A stretch of DNA of 64,000 nt from Lachnospiraceae bacterium 28-4 (GTDB taxonomy: Bacteria; Bacillota; Clostridia; Lachnospirales; Lachnospiraceae). The stretch covers positions 186,001 through 250,000 of the forward strand of contig KE159599.1 in assembly GCA_000403275.2 (NCBI GenBank), in the 5' to 3' direction. The notes under the pieces are model-generated. The model ran no database searches, was not told the DNA's origin, and saw nothing but the letters and a program-made list of their open reading frames with translations. Shown here in pieces: positions 44,256-53,317 of the stretch (the first letter of the stretch is position 1; each line of letters opens with the position of its first letter). Both the position numbers and the translations under genes were made by a program.

Positions 44256-45596
44256 TTGGATACCACTGGTGTCATACAACTTGTTACTATCTTAGTTTTA
44301 GTCGGTCTTTCGGCCTTTTTTTCTTCCGCCGAAACGGCCTTTACCACGGTGAACCGCGTGCGCATGAAAGCCCTTGCGGACGAAGGCAATTCCCGCGCTT
44401 CCGCCGTCCTTACTGTTTTGGATCATTACAGTAAAATGTTAAGCACCATTTTAATCGGCAATAATATTGTCAATCTGACAGCTTCCTCCCTGACTACCAT
44501 CCTTGCGTCTAAAGTCTTCGGGAGTTATGCGGTCGGGATTGCTACCGGCATCCTGACTCTGACCATTCTTATTTTCGGGGAAATCATCCCAAAAAATACC
44601 GCCATGATCTATTCAGATAAAATATCGTTAATATATGCCAAAATCATTCTTTTCCTCATGAAGATATTCACCCCTGTGGTCTTTATTATCGACAGGCTGT
44701 CCATGGGTATTTCCCGGCTGCTGCATATCGATATGAGCAAAAAGGGAAGCGTCATGACGGAAAATGAGCTGAAGACCTATGTGGATGTCAGCCATGAGGA
44801 CGGCGTTATCGAATCCGAAGAAAGAGAGATTATCTATAATATTTTCGATTTCAGCGATGCGGTGGCCAAAGATATTATGATTCCCCGCATCGACATGGTA
44901 AGCATCGGCCTGGATATGGGTTATGAGGAAGTCCTTAACATTTTTAAAGAATATATGTATACACGGCTCCCCGTCTATGAAAACGATAAGGATAATATTG
45001 TGGGCCTCATTAATATCAAGGATTTTATCCTGTTATCCGATAAGGAACATTTCCAGGTAAAAGATATTCTGCGGGAAGCGTACTATACTTATGAATACAA
45101 AAAAACGGCCGATTTGATGATCGAAATGCGGGAAATCACCGCCAACGCAGCCTTTGTACTGAACGAATACGGAGCAACGGTAGGCATGATCACTCTGGAA
45201 GACTTGCTGGAAGAAATCGTGGGAGAAATCCGGGACGAATACGATGCGGATGAAGAAGAATTGATCCAACAGATCGACGGGCATACCTATCTCGTGGAGG
45301 GCGGCATGAAACTGGATGATATTAACGATGCTCTGGATATTTCCCTTCATTCGGAAGATTATGATTCCATCGGCGGCCTTATCATCGAGCATCTGGATCG
45401 TCTTCCGGAAGCCGATGAAACCATTATTACCGAAGACGGAATTACTTTACAGGTAAAAGAAATCAACCAGAACCGCATTAAAAAAGTATCCATGACTCTT
45501 CCGGAAGAAACCGGGGAAGATTCCGATACCGGAGCATCCGAGGAAGATTCCACTCCGTCTGCTGAGCAGGAGCAGGAAAACCAGGCTGGCTCATAG
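44256..45596 (+). CDS. HlyC/CorC (CNNM-like) transporter-associated membrane protein
   Basis: About 446 residues. DUF21 transmembrane domain (~1-180; four helices, LSAFFSSAETAFTTVNRVR motif), two CBS domains (DIMIPRIDMVSIGLDM; REAYYTYEYKKTADLMIEM) and a C-terminal CorC/HlyC domain (GTVE-type, with ATVGMITLEDLLEEIVGEI). Proteins of this kind act in magnesium/cobalt export. The tail is acidic and Ser/Glu-rich. Start is TTG at 44256 with AAGGAG upstream. The next gene begins 16 bases after the stop. Confidence 0.9.
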   Translation: MDTTGVIQLVTILVLVGLSAFFSSAETAFTTVNRVRMKALADEGNSRASAVLTVLDHYSKMLSTILIGNNIVNLTASSLTTILASKVFGSYAVGIATGILTLTILIFGEIIPKNTAMIYSDKISLIYAKIILFLMKIFTPVVFIIDRLSMGISRLLHIDMSKKGSVMTENELKTYVDVSHEDGVIESEEREIIYNIFDFSDAVAKDIMIPRIDMVSIGLDMGYEEVLNIFKEYMYTRLPVYENDKDNIVGLINIKDFILLSDKEHFQVKDILREAYYTYEYKKTADLMIEMREITANAAFVLNEYGATVGMITLEDLLEEIVGEIRDEYDADEEELIQQIDGHTYLVEGGMKLDDINDALDISLHSEDYDSIGGLIIEHLDRLPEADETIITEDGITLQVKEINQNRIKKVSMTLPEETGEDSDTGASEEDSTPSAEQEQENQAGS

Positions 45597-45611
45597 AAAG
45601 GAGCTGATCCA

Positions 45612-46211
45612 TTGAACGAGTTGGAAAAATGCATGGCGGGAGAATGCTATAATTGCCACGACAAAATTTTTACCGGCTTCAAAGCCTCTGCCAGAAAATT
45701 GCTGGCGGAGTATCATGCCCTGGCATATGAGCAAAAAGAAGAAAAGACGGCTGTCCTGAAACGGTTATTCCATAAAGTCGGAACAAACGTGTCTGTCGCA
45801 TCGCCGTTTCTCTGCGATTACGGACGAAACATTTCGATCGGCAATCATGTGTCCGTCAATATGAATTGTACATTTGTAGACTGTAATACGATCACTATCG
45901 GGGATAATGTTCTGATCGCATCCAATGTCCAGCTTTACACCGCAACCCATCCCGTGGAACTGGCGGAAAGGCTCACGCCGGACTGGGATCCTGAATCGGA
46001 GCAGTACTTTTGCCGCACTTACGCGTTGCCGATTCGGATCGGAAACGGCTGCTGGCTCGGCGGAGGCGTCATCGTCCTTCCGGGCGTAACGATAGGCGAT
46101 GGTTCCGTTATAGGAGCCGGAAGCGTTGTAACGAAAGACATTCCAAAAAATTCCCTGGCGGTCGGAAACCCGTGCCGCGTCATCAAAAAAATCAATCAAC
46201 CCAAGTCCTAA
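45612..46211 (+). CDS. Maltose/galactoside O-acetyltransferase family protein
   Basis: 199 residues. Left-handed beta-helix hexapeptide acetyltransferase of the LacA/Maa/NodL type: N-terminal Mac domain (EKCMAGECYNCHDKI), SPFLCDYGRNISIGNHV, the catalytic His in TATHPVE, and GGGVIVLPGVTIGDGSVIGAGSVVTKDIP. Acetylates a sugar with acetyl-CoA. Start is TTG with AAAGGAG upstream, co-transcribed with the CorC-like gene. Its end overlaps the convergent phosphatase gene by 4 bases. Confidence 0.9.
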   Translation: MNELEKCMAGECYNCHDKIFTGFKASARKLLAEYHALAYEQKEEKTAVLKRLFHKVGTNVSVASPFLCDYGRNISIGNHVSVNMNCTFVDCNTITIGDNVLIASNVQLYTATHPVELAERLTPDWDPESEQYFCRTYALPIRIGNGCWLGGGVIVLPGVTIGDGSVIGAGSVVTKDIPKNSLAVGNPCRVIKKINQPKS

Positions 46212-46855
46212 ACTAATTTCAGGATATCCAAAGGCGTATCGGCAAATACTTTGCCGCCCGCCTTTTTCTGTTCCTCCCTCGTGCGGAATCCCCAGGCAAC
46301 GGCAATGCAGTCCATCCCCGTATTTTCTGCCGTGGCAATGTCCACTTCGGAATCCCCTACATATACCGCATCTTCCTTATCGATTCCCAATTCCCGCAAA
46401 GCCTCTACCACCGTATCCTTTGCCGGCTTCCTGCGTATTCCTTCTTTTTCCCCTATCGCTATTTCAATATATTCTTCAAAATAAAGCTTTCTTAGTTCTT
46501 GTACCGCGTCATAAAATTTATTGGAAACCACTGCCATTTGATAACCTCTTTTTTTCAATTCCGACAGCAATTCCATAATATAGGGATAAGGCGCTGTCTT
46601 ATCATTGCAGTGCAAAGCATAGTGCTTTTTAAAATCTTCAAATACCTTATCGAACTCCGGGTTTTCCTCCCCAGACGGCACGGCAAGCTCCATCAGCCGC
46701 CGCACGCCGTTCCCTACAAAAGTCCTCACTTCTTCCAGCGAACGTAACGGCATCCCCGCGTTTTCCAATGCATAGTTTACGCTGTCCTTCAAATCTTCCA
46801 AAGTATCCAGCAGCGTGCCATCCAGATCAAAAATAACCGCTTTGTATTTTTTCAT
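46208..46855 (-). CDS. HAD-family phosphatase (phosphoglycolate phosphatase-like)
   Basis: 215 residues. Motif I FDLDGTLLDT, motif II VVSNK, motif III Lys region and motif IV YVGDSEVDIATAENTG are complete, with an alpha-helical cap between. Matches Gph/PpaX-type phosphatases acting on phosphoglycolate or pyrophosphate. Own transcription unit facing the acetyltransferase gene. Confidence 0.9.
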   Translation of the reverse strand: MKKYKAVIFDLDGTLLDTLEDLKDSVNYALENAGMPLRSLEEVRTFVGNGVRRLMELAVPSGEENPEFDKVFEDFKKHYALHCNDKTAPYPYIMELLSELKKRGYQMAVVSNKFYDAVQELRKLYFEEYIEIAIGEKEGIRRKPAKDTVVEALRELGIDKEDAVYVGDSEVDIATAENTGMDCIAVAWGFRTREEQKKAGGKVFADTPLDILKLV

Positions 46856-47072
46856 AAGTTTTTTCTCCCTATTTTCCCTTTTTTCTTATATCCATTATTA
46901 TCCATTGTCCGAACTATTATCCATTTGTATTATGTATGATCCGCCCTCAAAATGCAAGAAACAAGTTATGCAAAATCATAGGGAACAAACATTAACAAAT
47001 TTATAATTTTATCCGATATAATGATATATTACATAATGTATCTCATAAAAAACAAGAAAGGGAGGATGGAAT

Positions 47073-47876
47073 ATGGGAATAGATATTACGAACACATACA
47101 ACAGCTATGCATCTCAGATCATGGCAGAAAACAATACGCCGCGCGGCACAAAGAAAAAAGAAGCGGAAAAATCTTCGCCGACAGCCAAAAACGATATGGA
47201 TGAGAGTATGGCCGATTATGTCCGCCAACTGGCCAAACTCGTTCCCAGCGTAGAATTCCGGGTCGGAAATTCTTTTTCTTCCGCCAAAACCGGCCTGACT
47301 CTGGCCGTAAACCCTAAACTGATCGAAAAAATGCGCAATAACCCGGAGCAGGAAAAGGAAACGAAAGAGCTGATCCGCGGCGTCGAAACGATGACGAAAT
47401 GGGTGGAAAGCCTGAATAAAGCCACAGGCTGGAAAACCGTGTTCCGGCATAGTTATATCGATGAAAACGGAAAATACTATTCCTGCTCCCTTACCGTAAA
47501 CGAGTTCGGCTATAAAATGAGCGAAAAGCTCCGAAAAGAAAGACAGGAAAACGCCAAAAAACTGATCGAAAAAACAAGAGAAAAGACGGCAGAAAGGAAA
47601 AATAACCAAAAAGAAAAGATAGAAGAAACAAAAGCCGAAAAAAAGAAAACAGAAAAGGCGCCAGAACAATCTGCCAAAGATAAAGCAATACATCTTTTAA
47701 ACCAGAAAATGAATGCATCCCCTGACGGTATCATTTATATGAACCATACCGATATGCTGACTATTTTAGAAGCTGCAAAGACGGACGCTAAAGATCAAAC
47801 AGCGGAAGATGACGCCGGCAAACCAGGCACAAAGCCCCAAGCCGCTGCCGGTGCAAATCTGGATCTGCAAGTATAG
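47073..47876 (+). CDS. DUF6033-like protein
   Basis: 267 residues. Starts MGIDITNTYNSYASQ, has ELIRGVETMTKWVESLNKAT and FRHSYIDENGKYYSCSLTV, then a Lys/Glu-rich coiled-coil region (~155-205) and a helix ending (HLLNQKMNASPDGIIYMNHTD). The pattern fits DUF6033, a Lachnospiraceae family of unknown function. No signal peptide or membrane helix. GGGAGG ribosome site. Hairpin D1 begins 16 bases after the stop. Confidence 0.7.
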   Translation: MGIDITNTYNSYASQIMAENNTPRGTKKKEAEKSSPTAKNDMDESMADYVRQLAKLVPSVEFRVGNSFSSAKTGLTLAVNPKLIEKMRNNPEQEKETKELIRGVETMTKWVESLNKATGWKTVFRHSYIDENGKYYSCSLTVNEFGYKMSEKLRKERQENAKKLIEKTREKTAERKNNQKEKIEETKAEKKKTEKAPEQSAKDKAIHLLNQKMNASPDGIIYMNHTDMLTILEAAKTDAKDQTAEDDAGKPGTKPQAAAGANLDLQV

Positions 47877-47891
47877 CAAATATCCGGGACA

Positions 47892-48234
47892 CGGAAAACA
47901 ATTTTTATAAGCGCCATGGGAAGGAAGGCGAAGGGGACAAGGGCGGCTGCGTCAAGGGCGGGCGGGGGCCGGTTTTCTGCCGTTGCGTACAATCAGTAAT
48001 TTCACTTATGAAATGGTCGAAATAGTAGGGAAAAACCGCATGGAGGCAGTTTTAGGGAGCCCAGGACAGGATGTCCGTGGCTCCCGGCCCGGCCTCTTCC
48101 GTAATCTTGATCCATTTCATTAGTGAAATCTGATTGGAAGCTTCGGCAGAAAACCGGCCCCCGCCCGCCCTTGACGCAGCCGCCCCTGTCCCCTTCGCCT
48201 TCCTTCCCATGGCGCTTATAAAAATTGTTTTCCG
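47892..48234. repeat. Giant hairpin D1 (343 bp), family D
   Basis: Arms 47892-47982 and 48144-48234 are 91-bp inverted repeats with one mismatch. Outer ends read CGGAAAACAATTTTTATAAG, then GCGCCATGG. The core pairs CAATCAG-ATTTCACT-ATGAAATGG with its near complement and carries an apical stem GGGAGCC/GGCTCCC with inner GGACA/TGTCC. The core and outermost ~28 bp match D2 (54662-55020) in reverse orientation; the arm interiors do not. Lies downstream of the DUF6033-like gene. Confidence 0.93.
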
Positions 48235-48320
48235 TTCACCAACTATATTCTCCATTGAAAAAAACGGGAAAGGATGATAAAATAAATGAAAATAAATCGT
48301 TGGCACTAAGGACAAACATC

Positions 48321-48917
48321 ATGAAAATAATCAAACGCTTTTTCTACATAATATTTGGAATCTTATTAATTGGCACCATATCTCTGACGGGCATTATGCT
48401 TTATGCGGAATATAGCGGCCGCCGCTTCCATCCCGGCTCGCTGGAAGAAATAACAGGAAACAAGGAAGAGGACTCTCGTCTTGCTTACGACAGCGAAGGC
48501 AATATTATCGAACTGCCAGGGAATTCGCAGCCTTCTTCTCCCGAAGCGGAAGCCGTGCCTTCAAGCGGCATGGATACCTCCGTTCTCCCGGAAACTTCTG
48601 TCGCAGATACGATGGGTACGGATGTTTCCAATGTCGGGGAAACGGCCGCTCCCGCTTCTGATCCGGGCGAGTCCCCCAATTCGGAAAGTTCCGGTACGGA
48701 ACCGGCCGAAGCGCCCGCCGAGGCTCCTGCTGCGCAGCCGGCATCCGATCCCGATACCGAACAGCTCTATATTATGGATTTGGGAACCGGGCTATTCCAT
48801 ATTGCCGACTGTTCCGATGCTGCCGAGATCCCGGTGGATAAGCGGTCCGAGCGCACCGCCCTCAGGAATAAGATCCTCGATGCCGGCTACCAATCCTGTC
48901 CCCATTGCAATCCATAA
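48321..48917 (+). CDS. Membrane-anchored protein with C-terminal Cys/His motif
   Basis: 198 residues from ATG at 48321 (MKIIKRFFYIIFGILL) with AAGGA upstream. N-terminal uncleaved anchor or signal helix (~7-30), a ~110-residue low-complexity linker rich in Ser, Glu, Ala and Pro, then a ~50-residue folded end: FHIADCSDAAEIP ... AGYQSCPHCNP. The H-x(3)-C ... C-x(2)-C spacing resembles the Ada-type metal-binding module that is appended to secreted nucleases and wall proteins. Function unknown; surface location is inferred. Confidence 0.7.
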   Translation: MKIIKRFFYIIFGILLIGTISLTGIMLYAEYSGRRFHPGSLEEITGNKEEDSRLAYDSEGNIIELPGNSQPSSPEAEAVPSSGMDTSVLPETSVADTMGTDVSNVGETAAPASDPGESPNSESSGTEPAEAPAEAPAAQPASDPDTEQLYIMDLGTGLFHIADCSDAAEIPVDKRSERTALRNKILDAGYQSCPHCNP

Positions 48918-48993
48918 TTATATCATTCATAGGAAATGCACCGTTTTCACGCTCCATCATAAAGTAAAATAAGTAACGATTGGAGCAATTCCT

Positions 48994-49524
48994 ATGGCAT
49001 ATACCATTGTTTTAGATGCCGGGCATGGCGGAGCCAATCCCGGCGCTACTTATAACGGAAGGCAGGAAAAAACAGATGCCCTCAACCTTACGCTTGCAGT
49101 AGGACGCCTGTTAGAAAATGCCGGCGTAAACGTAGTTTATACGAGGACATCGGACATTTACGACAGCCCGGCCCGCAAAGCGGAAAAAGCCAATGAATCG
49201 GGTGCCGACTACTTTGTATCCATCCACCGTAATTCCAGCGTTTATCCTAACCAGTATACGGGAATAGAATCCCTCGTATACAACCGTTATGGCGATGCGG
49301 CCCGTATGGCGGAGAATATTAACGAAAACCTGCAGGCCCTCGGTTTTATCAATCATGGAGTAAATGAAAGAACCAATCTGGTCGTGCTGAACCGCACGCA
49401 GATGCCCGCCCTTTTAATAGAAGCGGGATTTATCAATAATGACAGCGATAACGCCCTGTTTGACAACCGTTTTGATGAGCTTGCCCAGGCTATCGCAGAT
49501 GGAATTTTAGACAGCTTGCCATGA
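48994..49524 (+). CDS. N-acetylmuramoyl-L-alanine amidase (Amidase_3)
   Basis: 176 residues, a bare catalytic domain. Zinc ligands His in LDAGHGGANPG, Glu in GRQEKTDALN and His in VSIHRNSS, with catalytic Glu in LLIEAGFINND. Cleaves the amide bond between MurNAc and L-Ala. No signal peptide or wall-binding repeats, so export is unexplained; it may act in mother-cell lysis, germination or be exported otherwise. The gene end forms part of a terminator stem. Confidence 0.9.
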   Translation: MAYTIVLDAGHGGANPGATYNGRQEKTDALNLTLAVGRLLENAGVNVVYTRTSDIYDSPARKAEKANESGADYFVSIHRNSSVYPNQYTGIESLVYNRYGDAARMAENINENLQALGFINHGVNERTNLVVLNRTQMPALLIEAGFINNDSDNALFDNRFDELAQAIADGILDSLP

Positions 49525-49547
49525 TCCGCGGCAAGCTGTTATTTTAA
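49511..49547 (+). terminator. Terminator overlapping the amidase 3' end
   Basis: Perfect 10-bp stem ACAGCTTGCC/GGCAAGCTGT with 9-base loop containing the TGA stop codon, then TATTTTAAT. Confidence 0.85.
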
Positions 49548-49568
49548 TGCCCGGCGATAAGTCGCCAC

Positions 49569-50267
49569 TCAGCCTTTCGCCCGGAAACTCCCTTCCAGGC
49601 TCCTGTCCTTCGCCAGCGTACTGTATTCTCCTTCACGGTTATAAGAATCCAGCAAAAAGCTGTTGTCCCCTATGTTAAAATCCGCTTCGCTTTCCGCAAG
49701 TCCTGATTCCATTTTCTTTTTTCTTTTCAGGAACTGGCCCGCCTTTGCCGCAGTCTCTTCGAATTTTCGGAGAAATTTCCGTATTCCTCCCTGCTCCTTT
49801 TTCAATCCCCCTCCTACAGCCCCTTCTATATTTTCTACTCTCCGTTCCGTCTCCTCTTCCGTCTCTTTTTTCTCCGTTTCAGTTCTGATCATTGCGGTGG
49901 ACATCACCGCCGCCGACACGCCGCTGGCCGGAGAAAGGATATTCTTTGCTTCTTCCGTCACTCCGGCTGCCGACCCGGATCCCCTTCTATCTTCCGCGGC
50001 CAATTCATTCCGGTCGCCTGTTCCTTCTTCTCCCATTCTTCTCCAGAACCCGGATACTCTCGAAAGCAGATCCCGCATACCGTCTGTCAGCCATTCCTGT
50101 AAGGAAAAAGTTTTCCTCTCCTGTCTCATCTGTGAAGAAGAAGCATTCATTCCTGCTCTCATTTTTCCTCCGTCTTCAATTTTTGCTGCTCCTGATTCAT
50201 GTATGCATTTTGTCACCTCATGTTTATGGTAGTTGCCGGAATTTACCTTTCCGCTGCCTCCGATCAT
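49569..50267 (-). CDS. Hypothetical charged protein
   Basis: 232 residues, not recognised. No signal or membrane helix. A hydrophobic Ala/Ser segment (~118-128) is followed by a Glu/Lys/Arg-rich helical region (~130-150, 160-185). The C-terminus (FNIGDNSFLLDSYNREGEYS) looks more ordered. Starts inside the end of the upstream gene (4-base ATGA overlap), so the pair is translationally coupled. Confidence 0.55.
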   Translation of the reverse strand: MIGGSGKVNSGNYHKHEVTKCIHESGAAKIEDGGKMRAGMNASSSQMRQERKTFSLQEWLTDGMRDLLSRVSGFWRRMGEEGTGDRNELAAEDRRGSGSAAGVTEEAKNILSPASGVSAAVMSTAMIRTETEKKETEEETERRVENIEGAVGGGLKKEQGGIRKFLRKFEETAAKAGQFLKRKKKMESGLAESEADFNIGDNSFLLDSYNREGEYSTLAKDRSLEGSFRAKG

Positions 50268-50647
50268 AAATATTTCTCCTCTTTTTCCTTCGAATAACCG
50301 ATGTCAATAAAACTATGTTCCTGTAAAATCTTAAGCCCCGTCAGCGCATTCTCCTTCTCCCCTACCGATACGCCGAACCGCTTTTTTTCCCTGGTCGCCA
50401 GCATCAGAAAATGCGTCTCCGCATCGGCTTCCTTCCCTTTCTTTCCCGGGATCTCCCCCAGCCGCCTATATGCCCAGACAATATCATCATAACCTATGTA
50501 CATCCATTTTTCTATACCGGGAAAAAATACGAAATATCTTCCATATCGCACATTTCCTACCTTCCTCGCCCTGTTAAAATCTCTCCGAATCCCCCTCAGC
50601 TCCCGCTGCAAGCCCAATACATGCTCAAATCCATGGATACCCTTCAT
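50264..50647 (-). CDS. Hypothetical protein, possibly PH-like
   Basis: 127 residues, not recognised with certainty. Pattern GRYFVFFPGIEKWMYIGYDDIVWAYRRLG followed by THFLMLATREKKRFGVSV suggests alternating beta strands like a bacterial PH-like domain. Soluble. Coupled to the next gene by a 4-base overlap and in the same orientation as the phosphopantetheinyl transferase gene upstream. Confidence 0.55.
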   Translation of the reverse strand: MKGIHGFEHVLGLQRELRGIRRDFNRARKVGNVRYGRYFVFFPGIEKWMYIGYDDIVWAYRRLGEIPGKKGKEADAETHFLMLATREKKRFGVSVGEKENALTGLKILQEHSFIDIGYSKEKEEKYL

Positions 50648-50703
50648 ATCGATCGCTGCCCCCAGTTTCTGTCCTTTCCCGCATGGCCTATCCGCCGTAA
50701 ATG

Positions 50704-51447
50704 CTATATTCGTACTTCCTCTCTTTGTATATCGTCATCTCTGTCGTAACTGCACACCGCCATGCTGTACTTGCTTATTTTATCCCTCTCCTCATAAATT
50801 TTAAAATATGCCGCTCCTTTTCCCGCCTTTTTCCTGATTCTCCCCTGCTTCCATATACCATCCGCATCTCTTTCCAGCGTCGTCCCGGCGTCGTCCTCCA
50901 TTTCTATGACCGTCGAATCCAGCCCCTGCCTCATTCCTTCCCCGGTCAGCTTCATATAGGCTTCCTTTACCGTCCACATGGAAAAAAATATTTCTTCCGA
51001 ACTTCTTTCTTCACCGGCCAGTTTTTCCATCAATGCCCTGTCTTCCATGGAAAAAAATCGCTGGGCGATATCCCCTTTTCCCTTCTTATGAACCTGTATA
51101 TCGATGCCCACCTCTCTGTCCGAAAAGGCGCAGACCACATAATTTTTAGAATGGGAAATATTGAAATACAGATTCTTTTCTCCCCTTAAATATGGTTTTC
51201 CATATTCAGAATAGACATAAGACAAAAAAAGCGGTTTTGCATCCCCCTGCAAGCCGCCCTCTTTTGTCCTCCACTCTTTTGCCCCCTCCCGGATCAAATA
51301 TCCCGCAAGGAGGCTCCTTTTTTTATCTTCTAAATTTTTACACTGCCATACCTTCCGCTTCCGCCCTTCATCCAAAAATACCATATTTCTCAGAACCGCT
51401 TCTTCATCGGGCAGCAGGGCAGTGTCTGCCCTGTATATCCTTATCAT
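50704..51447 (-). CDS. 4'-phosphopantetheinyl transferase (Sfp type)
   Basis: 247 residues. Transfers phosphopantetheine from CoA to a carrier-protein serine. Motif VGIDIQ (Mg-binding Asp) and FFSMWTVKEAYMKLTGEGM (W-x-x-KEA) are present, with the N-terminal half KPLFLSYVYSEYGKPYL and NISHSKNYVVCAF. Sfp-type enzymes usually serve secondary-metabolite or fatty-acid carrier proteins; no such synthase is in the window. Confidence 0.9.
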   Translation of the reverse strand: MIRIYRADTALLPDEEAVLRNMVFLDEGRKRKVWQCKNLEDKKRSLLAGYLIREGAKEWRTKEGGLQGDAKPLFLSYVYSEYGKPYLRGEKNLYFNISHSKNYVVCAFSDREVGIDIQVHKKGKGDIAQRFFSMEDRALMEKLAGEERSSEEIFFSMWTVKEAYMKLTGEGMRQGLDSTVIEMEDDAGTTLERDADGIWKQGRIRKKAGKGAAYFKIYEERDKISKYSMAVCSYDRDDDIQREEVRI

Positions 51448-51490
51448 ACCCTTCCCCCAATACCTGCTTCCGCAAAAAAATGTTCCTTCC

Positions 51491-53281
51491 TTACCCCTGA
51501 ACTTCTATCGTTTCAATCCCCAACTCTTTTAATTGTCCTTCATCCACCACATCCGGCGCATTCGTCAGCAGACAGGACGCATCCTTGATCTTCGGAAATG
51601 CCATCACGTCCCTGATGCTCTCTCCATGCACGAGCAGCATTACCAGGCGGTCCAGCCCGTAAGCCAGTCCCGCGTGGGGCGGAACCCCGTATTTAAACGC
51701 ATTCAGCAAAAAGCCGAAACGGTTATAAGCATCCTCTTTTTCAAACCCTAATACTTCAAACATCCTCTCCTGTACATCGTTCTGGAAGATTCGAACCGAA
51801 CCGCCGCCCAGCTCCACGCCATTCAGCACGATATCGTACGCCTTGGCGCGCACTCTCCCCGGATCGGAATCCAAATATTCCAGATCTTCGTCCATCGGCA
51901 TCGTAAAGGGGTGATGCATCGCCACAAAACGATTCTCCTCTTCATTCCATTCCAATAAAGGAAATTCCGTTACCCAGAGGAATTGGAACCGGTTCTCGTC
52001 GATCAGCCCCATCTGCTTCCCGAGTTCCAGACGCAGGGCACCCAACACGCTCCACACGATGGCGTTTTTATCCGCCGCAAACAAGAGCAGATCTCCGTTT
52101 TCCCCATCCATAGCCTTAACCAATGCCGTCAGTTCTTCTTCCGTCATAAACTTTGCGAAAGAAGACTTGTAGCTCCCGTCTTCGCCAATGCAAAGATAGG
52201 CCAGCCCTTTTGCGCCGTAACCCTTTGCCATATCCACAAGGGCATCTATTTTCTTCCGCGGCATAGTTCCCTGCCCTTTGGCGTTGATTCCCCTGACGGA
52301 ACCTCCCTGCTCCAAAGCGGAAGCAAATACGCCGAAGCCGCAGCCCCTTACCGTCTCCGATACATCCGTGAGTTCCATGCCGAAACGGGTATCCGGTTTG
52401 TCGGAACCATAGCGGTTCATTGCATCGATCCAGCGGATGCGCGGAAGAGGAAGTTCCACTTCCAGTCCGATCGCTTCCCGGCATACGAACTGTATCAGCC
52501 TTTCATTCACATCAATGACATCTTCCACATCCACAAAGGAAAGCTCCATGTCCACCTGTGTAAATTCCGGCTGTCTGTCCGCCCGCAGATCTTCATCCCT
52601 GAAACATTTTGCTATCTGGAAATAGCGGTCATAACCGGAACACATCAATAACTGTTTGAACAGCTGAGGCGACTGGGGAAGCCCGTAAAAAGTTCCCGGA
52701 TGGACGCGGCTCGGAACCAGATAATCCCTCGCGCCTTCCGGTGTGGACTTACCGAGGATCGGCGTCTCTATCTCCAGAAAACCTTCCTCCGTCAAAAACT
52801 TACGGATATTAGCGGTGATCGCGCTGCGCAGGATCAGATTCCGCTGCAGATCCGGTCTGCGCAGATCCAGATAGCGGTATTTCAGCCTCAGTTCTTCCTT
52901 CGTCCTGGAATCCGCCTCGATGGGAAATGGAGGCGTCTCCGCTTCCGACAGAATGCGCGTCTCCTTCGCGCGGATCTCGATCTCGCCGGTAGCCAGGTTT
53001 TCATTGACTGCCCCGGCCCTTTTCTCCACCGTTCCCACTACCGCCACGACAAACTCGCTTCTCATCTTTTCCGCTTTGGCAAAGTTTTCCCCTCCGCAAT
53101 CGCTTTCTTCAAATATAATCTGAAGCAGCCCGGAACGATCGCGCAAATCTACAAAAATAATTCCTCCCTTGTTTCTCTGTTTCTGCACCCAGCCCATCAC
53201 GGTCACTGTTTCACCCGCATGAGCCAGGGAAAGCTCCCCGCAACGGTGCGTCCTCTTTAATCCTCTCATCGCTTCTGCCAT
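51491..53281 (-). CDS. aspS: Aspartyl-tRNA synthetase
   Basis: About 596 residues, bacterial length. N-terminal OB anticodon-binding domain (TVMGWVQKQRNKGGIIFVDLRDRSG), class II motif 2 (FRDEDLRADRQPEFTQVDMELSF), the bacterial GAD insertion, and motif 3 (GLAYGLDRLVMLL). The QPEFTQ and DRQPE signatures are exact. ATG at 53281. Next to hisS in the same orientation, the typical pair. Confidence 0.98.
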   Translation of the reverse strand: MAEAMRGLKRTHRCGELSLAHAGETVTVMGWVQKQRNKGGIIFVDLRDRSGLLQIIFEESDCGGENFAKAEKMRSEFVVAVVGTVEKRAGAVNENLATGEIEIRAKETRILSEAETPPFPIEADSRTKEELRLKYRYLDLRRPDLQRNLILRSAITANIRKFLTEEGFLEIETPILGKSTPEGARDYLVPSRVHPGTFYGLPQSPQLFKQLLMCSGYDRYFQIAKCFRDEDLRADRQPEFTQVDMELSFVDVEDVIDVNERLIQFVCREAIGLEVELPLPRIRWIDAMNRYGSDKPDTRFGMELTDVSETVRGCGFGVFASALEQGGSVRGINAKGQGTMPRKKIDALVDMAKGYGAKGLAYLCIGEDGSYKSSFAKFMTEEELTALVKAMDGENGDLLLFAADKNAIVWSVLGALRLELGKQMGLIDENRFQFLWVTEFPLLEWNEEENRFVAMHHPFTMPMDEDLEYLDSDPGRVRAKAYDIVLNGVELGGGSVRIFQNDVQERMFEVLGFEKEDAYNRFGFLLNAFKYGVPPHAGLAYGLDRLVMLLVHGESIRDVMAFPKIKDASCLLTNAPDVVDEGQLKELGIETIEVQG

Positions 53282-53317
53282 AATCAATATTCCCTCGCCT
53301 TCTGCTTTTTTGTCCTT

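Noticed and set aside
47892-48234. Giant hairpins as ordinary intrinsic terminators
   Set aside because: They are 270-430 bp long, lack downstream T-runs, two lie between divergent genes, and conventional terminators exist separately.
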